This document shows positions 36,593 through 45,638 of a stretch of 64,000 bases of DNA, one piece after another (the stretch's first letter is position 1; the number at the start of each line of letters is the position of its first letter). The notes under the pieces are model-generated. The model was given only the letters and a program-made list of their open reading frames with translations, did not search any database and had not been told where the DNA came from. Origin of the DNA: Vicia villosa (lineage: Eukaryota > Streptophyta > Magnoliopsida > Fabales > Fabaceae); assembly GCF_029867415.1 (NCBI RefSeq), contig NW_026705322.1, forward strand, positions 310,001 through 374,000, read 5' to 3'. The position numbers and the translations under genes were made by a program.

Positions 36593-37500
36593 AGTCTGAG
36601 CCGGTTGAACTTGAGCCACTTGTTGTGTACCTATATTCAGAGCTTTCAATTTTTTCTCAACTTCTGCAGCTATCGCCACTTCAACCCAAATTTTATTTGT
36701 TTCCTAATTCAGATCAATAACTCCTTCAGGCTTGCTTGCGCATCTATCATACAGCTCTAGATGCTCATTAGCCACAATTGCGTAAATTATCTTTTTGATT
36801 CCAGGGGCTGTTGTAAAATTGGATGATCCACCGACTGTAGTATCAATCAACTGTTTGGTCTTAATTCTAAGACCATTCACAAATATTTGCATCTGCTCAG
36901 TTTGATCCATATTGTGAGTGGGACATGCCACGAGGATCCTTTTGAATCTTTTGTAGGCATCGCCCAAGGACTCACCCTTTTTTGCTTGAAGTTCAAGATT
37001 TCATACCTCTTTCTTAGAAATACAGATGCTGGAAAATACTCATTCAAGAAAGCCTTTTCCATCTCTTCCCATGAAGTAATACTGCCCGCTGGGAGAGAAT
37101 AGAACCATTCTTCGGCATCTTCCACTAGTGTAAATGGAAACATTCGCAACTTTTTTGCTTCATCTGTGTGCCCCTCAATCTTGAGAATAGTGCTCATAGT
37201 TAGGAATCTTTGCAGATGTTTGTTGGCATCTTCATTGACCTTTCTGGTGAAATGTCTTCTCTCAAGTTGAGTGATGGTGCTTGGATGCAGCTGGAAATTG
37301 GGCACATTCACCGGTTAGTTTACAATTGTCAACCTACCACCCGGTGTATTTGCCCCACCGTAGTCCCCAAGAAGCCTTTCTTGAGGTTCCCCCATAATTG
37401 TCTCTTTCTCTGACTCTGTATCTAATTTTGACCCTGTATCTAAATGGCCAAAATGATCAGAAGCTTCTTCCTCTTTTTTTGGTTCTAGAATTAAGGGTTA
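36593..37500 (-). pseudogene. Athila-type gag N-terminal part
   Basis: Minus-strand frame from about 37311 contains PNFQLHPSTITQL, DANKHLQRFLTM and LRMFPFTLVEDAEEWFYSLP, then ITSWEEMEKAFLNEYFP, the retrotransposon gag domain in its Athila form. A frameshift at a T run near 36975-36982 moves it to the frame 36967-36704, which continues DAYKRFKRILVACPTHNMDQ. The two parts are in sense and collinear with the C-terminal part beyond element J. The end near 37500 is not sharply defined. Confidence 0.8.
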
Positions 37501-37727
37501 TACGGTTGACTCTTCCAGTCTTGCTTGTTTAGCTTATTTGAGCCTAGTATGCAAAGATCTTTCTGGTTCTGCGTCAAAAGATAAATCAGCTGAGGACTTT
37601 CCTAGCGTACAAAGAATAGAATATATTAGTTGAAATTAAACAAAATAAAAATAATAAAGCTAAAAATAAAACTTTAGTCGACGAGCAACAAAATTTTAAT
37701 TGATAAAAAAACTCTATATTATGGCAG

Positions 37728-37745
37728 TCCCCGTCAACGGCGCCA
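37728..37745 (-). other. Element K primer binding site (Asp tRNA type)
   Basis: The minus strand reads TGGCGCCGTTGACGGGGA, 6 bp inside the LTR. It differs in one base from the Asp-tRNA PBS known for Athila elements. Confidence 0.85.
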
Positions 37746-37751
37746 AAAACT

Positions 37752-39125
37752 TGATCGGTAAAATATCAAGTTTACTATTTTGCCTCTGTAGTAATAAGGG
37801 GAAAATCCCCGAATGTCGATCTCAAGGACTGCGTGATTCTATAGAGTTGTGTTTCAATTCAATTAAACAAAAGTCTTTGGGGTTTTGGGTTTAGAAATTA
37901 TGAATTAAATTGCAAATAAAAGTAAAAGATTGATTTGGCCAAATGTGAGTAACATTTTAGGGTAGGTGTGTGCATTAACATGTAACAACTCTGAATCCTT
38001 ATTTCAATAACAACATGTCAATCTTCAACTACTGGTTCTCAAGAATGTTTACCCCTAATTCCTTAGCGAACAAACCTTTAATCATTCATCCTAAATCCTA
38101 ATTCCTTAGTGAATTATGATGAAATTAAGCAATGGAGTTATTAAGAACGTTCTGGTTACTATAAGATATCCCTATTCCTAGGCAATATCTACTATAGTAT
38201 AATTGTACCAAAAACCCTAACACTGGTGGTCCATCCTAAGTGCTAGTCATAAATCAATCCCGTTGGTCCGACAAGGAAAGCTTTAACAACATTTACAATT
38301 AAATTGAATATGAAAAACAAATAGATTATTGCAATTGGAAAATCAAAGTCATTACAGATGTTAATCAGGGACACCCCTAGAATTGGGGGGTTTAACTACT
38401 CATAATATTCTAAGAATTAAAAACAGAGATGATAGACATTACAAAATTCTAGAATTCTTTGATCCTCAATTGCGATTGCCTTTGAAGATCTCCGTTCTCC
38501 GAAATCGTTGTTAGCTTGTCTCCTTCCGTAAAACTCTCCAATATGATCCAAGATAATCCTAATGTTTTCCAAAAACTAGGTCTAAATAGTGATAGGTCAT
38601 TCTTTTTTTATGAAAGAAGTCTAAAACGCCCTTAATGAATCAGAAAATTGAAATATTCAAAAAACCAAAATATTCAGCATTTCAGCTGACACGGACGTGT
38701 CATTTGACACGGGTGCCCGTGTCAGTTTCTGCCACGTTTCTCTAAAGCTTACTGATGCTGCCAATTTGACACGGGCGCCCGTGTCGCAGGCTGTCCCCTT
38801 GCCCCCATTCTTCAAAATTGCACAACAAAATTGATACGGCCACTAGTGTCCCAGACTGTCCAATGTGTGTTTTCTTCACTTTTTCCATAATTCTTCCACA
38901 TTTGTGCAACTTCTTTTGAAGCTCTTCTCTTGCATCTGAAATCACAAACAACTACCAAACCAAGGTATCAAAAGCATCTAATTCCAATAAAAATCATACA
39001 AAGACAAATTTGCAAAATATGAAATAACTTAATCAAAACGATAAAAAGACAAACCACTGTGTTACTGAAATAACCAATTATTGCCAAATAATTGATGGAA
39101 AATATGTATAATTGGTGACGGATCA
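37752..39125 (-). repeat. Element K 5' LTR (1374 bp)
   Basis: Plus-strand TGATCGGTAAAATATC to GACGGATCA, with GTAGT at 39126-39130. It carries GC-rich palindromes at 38688-38850 not present in the truncated copy. Confidence 0.85.
38688..38850. promoter_or_regulatory. GACACGGG-type palindromes in Athila-like LTR
   Basis: GACACGGACGTGTC (38688-38701) and GACACGGGTGCCCGTGTC (38706-38723) have centres 20 bp apart. A perfect 18-bp palindrome, GACACGGGCGCCCGTGTC, lies at 38768-38785, with a decayed copy at 38833-38850. They are strongly GC-rich in an AT-rich LTR. Function unknown. Confidence 0.6.
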
Positions 39126-39130
39126 GTAGT

Positions 39131-39215
39131 CGATAGCCACTATTAGATATTTATTTTGACTAAAGCCGGTGACGAAAGGACCGATGAGATCCATCCCCAC
39201 CAGGCGAAAGGCCAT
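39131..39215 (-). pseudogene. Element E: gypsy integrase fragment, part 1
   Basis: The minus strand encodes GMDLIGPFVTGFSQNKYLIVAIDY, read here as two short motifs, GMDLIGPF and KYLIVAIDY. This is the start of the integrase core with the first catalytic Asp. It continues in sense into 27357-27179 across the K insertion. The right border with F near 39215 is approximate. Confidence 0.75.
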
Positions 39216-39803
39216 GGTGAGGATAGAGATATGAGGATAGAGTTTATGTTTTATAACATGATTGGAAGAATTCCAGTGTTATTTCATGATGATGATGATG
39301 TTGATTGGATTGGGGTTGTTAATGATTGATTTCTGAAAATATGAATATATTGTAATTGGGTGAATGGTATACTTTTGACATTTTATTGTTTATGAACACA
39401 TAATATTTGTTAATTGCGAATGAGACTCACCCTTACTGTTGACATTTTTCAGATTGAGAAGTAGCGGCTTTTGGCTTGGTGAGGATAGCTTATAGGCTAG
39501 TCTGTTTAGTGTAGCGTCGGTGTCATGCTCTGATTTGAAACACTAGGGAACGCTAGACTTAGATTTTAATTATCGTACTCTATTTTGTTGGTTTTGGATT
39601 ATCCTTTATTGGTTTAATTATTTTGGTGATGTTTATGTTATTCCGCTGCGTTGAACATGAGTTTTGTTATTTTGGTGAATCGTTCCTAATAAAACATGAC
39701 AGATGACTTATAATTTGGTTTTAATTTTTAAATGTGGCACCCTTGTTTCCTATTTACTCTGAATATTATAATAATTGTCGCGGGGGTTTAGAAGGGTGTT
39801 ACA
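39216..39803 (+). repeat. Element F: truncated Tekay-type LTR
   Basis: Ends GAAGGGTGTTACA at 39803. It resembles the reverse complement of the outer half of the H LTR, with shared order: ATG microsatellite (39286-39300), 'gcgaatgagactcacccttactgttgac', 'attgagaagtagcggct' and 'tgtcatgctctga'. The start is missing, and so is any interior. Confidence 0.65.
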
Positions 39804-39969
39804 AAAGTTAGCTCTGAATTGTATTTGAAAATCAAATGTTCCTTGTAATATTCAAGTCTTTGCGTGGAGACTCGTCCTTAAAAGACTACAAATAAGAGAC
39901 GAGTTAGCTAAATGGGGAGTCATCTCAGGTGTGCATAACATTGTTTGTCCGTTTTGTTTTGGTCCAGAG
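39804..39969 (+). pseudogene. Element G: LINE ORF2 C-terminal zinc-binding domain, part 1
   Basis: The frame gives NVPCNIQVFAWRL, KRLQIRDELAKWGV and HNIVCPFCFGPE. This is the zinc-binding region (zf-RVT) near the C-terminus of plant L1-type ORF2 proteins. It is preceded by a stop where a Trp is usual. It continues at 43025 after solo LTR L, with the reading frame kept once the LTR and one TSD copy are removed. Confidence 0.82.
39965..39969. other. Target site duplication CAGAG, left of solo LTR L
   Basis: CAGAG recurs at 43025-43029. Confidence 0.92.
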
Positions 39970-42900
39970 TGTCATACCCCAATTTTTGACCCTAAGATCA
40001 TACATCAATTGCATTCAATCATCAATCAAAAGCACCATTGTGAGGCTTTGTCTTTGATACTGTGATTATCTCTGAGGGGAATCATTAAGCACTTTTAGAT
40101 TTTTATTTGTTTAGTGCTAACCAAAAATCAAAAAATATGTGTTTTGTCCCTTTTTGTTTATATTTTACAGGTGAAAGATCGGGCAAAAGTCAAAACAGTG
40201 CAAGAAAACAATTTTTGAAAATTTGAAGGTGGAAATCGATTTACCCCTGTGGGAAATCGATTTCCTGTGCGCAAAATTCAAAAAAATATAAGGAGGGAAG
40301 CTTGACATCATTTTGGCACCTTTTTATTTGATCACATTACCAATTTTCCACCTCATCAAAATTAACTCCTTCATTAAACCCACTTAAACATCATTTCACC
40401 ATTTAAATCCCACTTTAATTACCAATTTAATTACCAAACACAAAAAGACCAATTTGCCACTACTCTTGCTCCAATTCTATAAATAGAGACCTCTACTCTC
40501 TCATTTCTCAAGCTTTGAGAGCCAAAAAACCCCTTGCAATTTCTCTCCTCATCCCTACCAAATTCACCAAAGCTCTTTATTCTTTCATAAAGTTTGTGAG
40601 TCACACCTTGAACCTCACAAACTTTGAGCAAAACCACCATCCATTTCACTCTTTTTTTCTTCAATTGTTGAGAGATCAAGATTTGTGTTGGTGATTGTTG
40701 AAGTGGATCTAAGTTTTGTTCAAGACTTGGTAATTTTCATCCTCCTTTTCCATCTACCATAATGTGATTCTTTGTTGTTTGTGTTCAATGCATCTTTGAT
40801 GCTATATTGGTCCTATTTGATGGTGATTTGATGGAAAATTCGTGCTCCAATGGATATGTGATCATAAGGTGTTTGTATGTTTGCCTAAATCAAGTTTCAA
40901 AGTTCATAATGCTGTTTTTTTGAAAACTGTGCGCAGGAAATCGATTTCCTACAGAGGGAAATCGATTTCCACTCTGTTTTTTGCGCCAGATCTGAATTCT
41001 GCAGGCAGGAAATCGATTTCCTACAGAGGTAAATCGATTTCCAGTGAGGCAGAATGCTAGTTTTTGCTATTTTTAACTTGTTTTTGGTTCTAACTCTTCT
41101 TCTACTCCATTCTTTTGATATTTTCTTTGAATCACAAACTAGAGGCCTAATTTCTCTCTAATTTCAATGGACTTAGGGCGTCGATAGGATGAGAATCCAA
41201 ATCCGCAAAATTATGTGATTGAAATTATGGATGAAAGGAGCTTTTAATGTGGTTCCATCTTTTGTTTCTCTTTATTTTGATCGATGAAAGTCTTAATACT
41301 TTGAGAATTCTTATGGATTCTTAGTAAAGACTAGATCACTCACCATTTTTCTTTTCGTGCGGTATTGCTTTCGGAGAATGATCTACATATCATTCCTCCC
41401 GCATGCATTAGCACATAAAGTTTTGACCGGCCTCGTTGTAGGGTGATTTCTACATAAATCACTTGGCGATCTGCTTAACATAGCGCAATATTTCGTGTCC
41501 CGAATCAAAAAGATCAAATATGGAAGAGAATTGTATGCGGTTGATTTAAGACTTATGAGGGTTTATCGTGTAGTCGCTATGATTTTATCAAGCTTCTGAT
41601 AAATGTTCATTGAATTTAAATCCGAGTACATCCTTCACTCACCATCGATCTTTATTACTAACTTTGATAACATACTTGACAAGTTTCAAGATGGTTATCT
41701 TTAACATCTAACAACTGACTTTAATTTTCGCACTTTAATATACCGCTCTTTATATTTCTCGCTTTATCGCTTTATTTTATCATTTCATCATATTTACATT
41801 CCGCTATTTTCTCTTTGTCCATTTGGACATATGTTTATGTTTCCGCCATTTTCTCTTTGTCCACTTGGACTATTGGTTACTATCCCTAGCATTTTGGAGA
41901 TTCGGACTTATGGACTTAAGGCCTCTGGACCCTTATTCTGTTAATTACTCTGCTGTTGTTCTGTCTGTCTGGCATTGGATTGTTGTCTGTTTGTGTATGC
42001 AGGTATTTCCTTGAAAGCCCTTGATGGTTAATTCCAAGGCATTGAGATAAGGATTTTACCCGAAAACAGTCGTTACTCTGCCCGATTTTCGTCAGAATTT
42101 TAATGTGCTTAATGCAAAGTGGTGCTAAGATAATAAATTCATCTGGATCCCCAAGTGATAATGTTGGTTTAGTATTTGATATTCCAAAGGATGGGAAATC
42201 TACCTTGACTCATAATGTCAAGTGTTGGCTTCTTATTTCGGTTAGACCGTTTCTTTCCTTAGCTTTTATTTTACGCAATAGGATAGCCTCTTCATCTCCT
42301 CCCATTCTTAAATTTTCAAAATCTTCTCCCTTTTTCAAAAAACCTTCTTATGTTTGCAATCTTTTCAAAACCTTTTTCTTAAAAAATATCTTTTGCCTTC
42401 AATGGCCTTTTTCTTCAAAAAGTTTAGACACCGTTAATTGTCGAAACGAGTGGTTATACCCCACGATTTTGAAATTGATTGATATAATGAGATCTTTTCC
42501 GCGTGAGAGAGCTAGTGGCATACTCGTTGATTTTATCCGAGTTGGAGCCCTTCTTTCATTTGCGATGCAAAGAACTCGTTTGTTCTCATGCTCAAGATCA
42601 ATGGCTGAGTATTTCTCTCCAACGACGATAAAGTGTTTATTCGTTTTAAAAAGAATGTTTTCCCTTTAAGCGGAACTACATTATCTCTGACTTCTCCATT
42701 GCACCGAGGAGGTATGTAGGCCCAAAGCTTAACGCTTTGCCGAGCTTATTTTAAAAATAAAACAAACCGTTTTTTTAGCACACACGACACAGATTTTCAA
42801 AAAGGTTCATGTGGAGTACCACAGATATGAGGGGTGCTTTAAATCTTCCCCTTGTATAATCAACACCCGAACCTGAGTTCTCTTCCTTGTTTTAAAAAAC

Positions 42901-43024
42901 AAAACTTTGGGTTTTTCGTTCTTTTCCCTTTTCCTTTGAAAAAAATAAAGCGCGGTGGCGATTTCAAACGGAATATTGATTCGAGTCAATCCCATGGCTT
43001 CGATATCAGAATTTCCCCGCTACA
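39970..43024 (+). mobile_element. Element L: solo LTR of an Ogre/Tat-type element (3055 bp)
   Basis: TGTCATACCCCAATTTTTGACC to CCCCGCTACA with a perfect CAGAG duplication and no interior. It therefore arose by LTR-LTR recombination. A 188-codon ORF at 42103-42669 has no recognisable domain and I treat it as chance. Six ATCGAT-centred palindromes lie at 40231-41042. The end region, 'gtggagtaccacagatatgaggggtgctt', resembles the end of the A LTR. Confidence 0.92.
40231..41042. promoter_or_regulatory. Three pairs of GGAAATCGATTTCC palindromes, each pair 21 bp apart
   Basis: 14-bp boxes start at 40231 and 40252, 40936 and 40957, 41008 and 41029. Four of six are perfect GGAAATCGATTTCC; the others differ in one or two end bases. 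Spacing inside each pair is exactly 21 bp; the last two pairs are 72 bp apart. Possible protein-binding sites; no known factor assigned. Confidence 0.65.
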
Positions 43025-43472
43025 CAGAGGAGTCCTACTGTCATATGTTTCTTCAATGTTCTATTTCAATTGAGGTTTAGTATTGTATATTAGACTGGAT
43101 TTGTTTGTGTGGGATGAGTCATTGGGTTGATATCTCTGAACATCTACTGCTTTTTATTTATGCTATGCAAGGAAGGTCGAAGAAGAATCTTAAAATTCTT
43201 ATTTAGCTTGCTGCTGCAAGGGAGGTTTGACTGATTAGGAACAATACTCTCCAATGGTGGGTGAAAGGGGCTCGAGATGTTGTTTAGGTGGCTAATTCAT
43301 TAGCTTGAGACTAATTTAGAGCTAGATTCAAGGGTCGTCTCTTTTGCACAAAGAAAAGTTGAATGAAAAATCCATTAGACTATTTGTATTGGTGCATTAT
43401 GTTCTTTATTTTTTTATTACAGTTGAATACTCCCTGTACTCGCTTTAATATTTTCTTTGCCTATAAAAAAAA
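43025..43472 (+). pseudogene. Element G: LINE ORF2 C-terminus, part 2, and 3' end
   Basis: Continues the part 1 frame: EESYCHMFLQCSISIEV completes the Cys-His zinc-binding motif. It is followed, with several stops in the same frame, by HLLLFIYAMQGRSKKNL and LIRNNTL, like other plant LINE C-termini. It ends at CTATAAAAAAAA (about 43461-43472), a short A-rich 3' tail. Confidence 0.78.
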
Positions 43473-44433
43473 TTTAGTTATATGAGTGAGGTTTAATTGC
43501 TTTTTAAAAATATGTATTTATATTTATGCATTAATATATTAATATAAATAAATTGTGAAATGAATGAGAAAGTTCAATTGATATGTGTTAGTTGAGTTAA
43601 ATGAATGTAAAATACTAATTTAAATAATTAATATTTTTAAAAAAAATTACTTGGTCAAAAATAGATATGTTTTTCACTATGGTATATTCTCCAAATTTGG
43701 TGTCGGCACATAAACGTGGCTTCATTGAGGGTCACATGCACTTCAAAATTTTGCAATAGGTCAAGAATGTTACATTGAGAGGCAGTGACATGTGCATTCT
43801 TCACATCACATTAGAAGATGGCTAAGTGTAGAATCGGTGTTCATACTTCATTGTCCCACTACTAGCTGAAGCACAATTAATTTTAAAAGGCCTAAAACGA
43901 CAACATAATATCTATTTCAGAAAAAGGTACATATTGGCCTCAAATGACACCAAATTTAGTCTTTTCACATTTATTTGTAGAATACATACAATTTTTTTTA
44001 TTTTTTCTGTTGTCTCATTTATGATTTTGTTCCTTTGTTTTGTAAATTTATGATTTTTTAAGTTTTTTAATAGTGGTTGTGGATTTTTGGTTTTAAATGT
44101 ATATATTTCAAACCATAATCTATTATAAAAATGAGATTGAATTGATTTTTTTAACTTTAATTTAAATTAATTTTTATTTAAGATTCAAAAATAAACATAA
44201 ATTTCATAATTTATATTTTTAATTTTTTTTAATTCAAAATAATTTTTTTATTTCTAAACATAAAATAGAAAATCATCTCAAAACCTTAGTTTTTAAAATG
44301 TTTAATTTTCTTTATACTTATGCATTTGAGTTAAATTTCAATGATTTATTAAATGAGATACTTATTGGCAACTTAGCTAATTGCATAGAAATAGATTGCT
44401 AGTAGAAAATTCATTCAGCTTGTATCTTTTACT
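43473..44433. other. AT-rich DNA without gene
   Basis: No coding signal. A 12-bp inverted match AAATTTGGTGTC lies near 43696 and again reversed near 43949. It could mark an old MITE but is too short to call. This was the site that received element H; it continues at 61081. Confidence 0.5.
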
Positions 44434-44438
44434 TTTAA
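44434..44438. other. Target site duplication TTTAA, left of element H
   Basis: TTTAA recurs at 61076-61080 after the outer right end of H (GATGTTACA). AT-rich, so a little weaker than the others. Confidence 0.78.
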
Positions 44439-45638
44439 TGTAACACCTCTTACTAACCCCGAGGCAATTTAAACAAATCATTCAGAGTACATGAAATAAG
44501 GGTGCCACAATTCATAATAAAATAAACATCATTCAATTATGTCATGCATTCACTGAGGTAATCATCATTAATTAAAAACGTTTCATGTTAACACAGCGGA
44601 AATTAAATCAAACGGACTAAGTTTAACACCTTTAAAACTTATCCTTCTACACATCAAAACATAACTAGCGTCATAAAACATAAACTCTAAACATCGCGTC
44701 CCCAGTGCTACAACTATCAGAGCATGACACCTGACGCTAACTAAATAACTGACTCATGAGCTAATCCTCACCGAGTCGAACAACCGCTATCCTCAATCTG
44801 AAACTGACAACATGTAAGGGTGAGTCTCATCATAATTAACAAATGTTATAAGGTTATAAAGCAATAACACATCACAGTTGCATCGTACACCCAATTGTTT
44901 CATAAACAGACATACAAACAAGATTCACCATCACAACAAACAACCAACACATTATCAATATTTACAACACTGGAATACATCAAACCATGTTATAAAGATA
45001 TGCATATGTATGAACTGACACTATGCATGTGGTACCAACATCATCAAATGGGAATAACCCATAACCGATCCAACATAATCAAGATACGGCCCTGCCAGCA
45101 CCGATTCCACACAATGGGAATCATGCCCTTCACTGATCCAACACATCATCATGGATACAGCCTCATCATTAAATATGAATGAATGCAACATACATTATCA
45201 TACTTATACCATCATCATTATCATCAATATCATCATCATCATCAAGTATGTTCATATATATTAGCTTCATTCAATTACAACTCAATCATCATCATCATCA
45301 TCATCATCATCATTAAAGAATATACATGTATTCGCATCAATCATCATCATCAATAAGAATTAACGTACATGTATCCACATCATTCCAAAACAAATCAATC
45401 ATCAAATAGATCATTTTATAAGGTTCGTTTAGCTCGAAACGGCACATCAAACGGACCAACAGTTAAAAGTTATGCATCTTAGAACTTTTTAAAATATCCC
45501 AAACACTAACAGCACGCGGCGCCATCTTAGTTCGCGGCGCGAACTGAGCGTCTCAAAAATCCTTGGCTCCCTGCCAAGCTGTTCGCGGCGCAAAAATATG
45601 CACGCGGTGCGAAACGAGAAAAGGTTACGCCTTCGCGG
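44439..45638 (-). repeat. Element H 3' LTR, outer piece
   Basis: Starts TGTAACACCTCTTACTAACCCC. It has an (ATC)n region at about 45197-45355 and the start of the CGCGGCGC island (boxes at 45515, 45533, 45583, 45603 and 45634). It is cut inside the last box by element I at 45639. Confidence 0.85.
45197..45355. repeat. (ATC)n-rich microsatellite region in H LTR
   Basis: Several runs of CATCATCAT with interruptions, including about nine units near 45283-45313. It coincides with the LTR breakpoints at ~56839 and ~60096. Confidence 0.9.

Larger units (their letters stand above)
27358..39125 (-). mobile_element. Element K: Athila-like Ty3/gypsy element with pol deleted
   Basis: Minus-strand element bounded by TG...CA and a GTAGT duplication. 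It has one full LTR (37752-39125), a truncated LTR (27358-~28175), a PBS matching the Athila-type Asp-tRNA site except one base (37728-37745), and Athila-type gag and protease remnants. RT, RNase H and integrase are missing. Its gag is split by copia-type element J (30699-36587). Confidence 0.85.

Noticed and set aside
42103..42669. 188-codon ORF in solo LTR L
   Set aside because: Composition is Ser/Phe/Lys-rich like surrounding AT-rich LTR, with no domain or signal and no second copy to test conservation.
39970..43024. L as half of a full element whose partner LTR is A or I
   Set aside because: Perfect CAGAG on both sides and continuity of the LINE frame show it is a stand-alone solo LTR; its sequence also differs from the A and I LTRs.
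43690..43965. Inverted AAATTTGGTGTC match as a MITE
   Set aside because: Only 12 bp long with no matching target duplication found.
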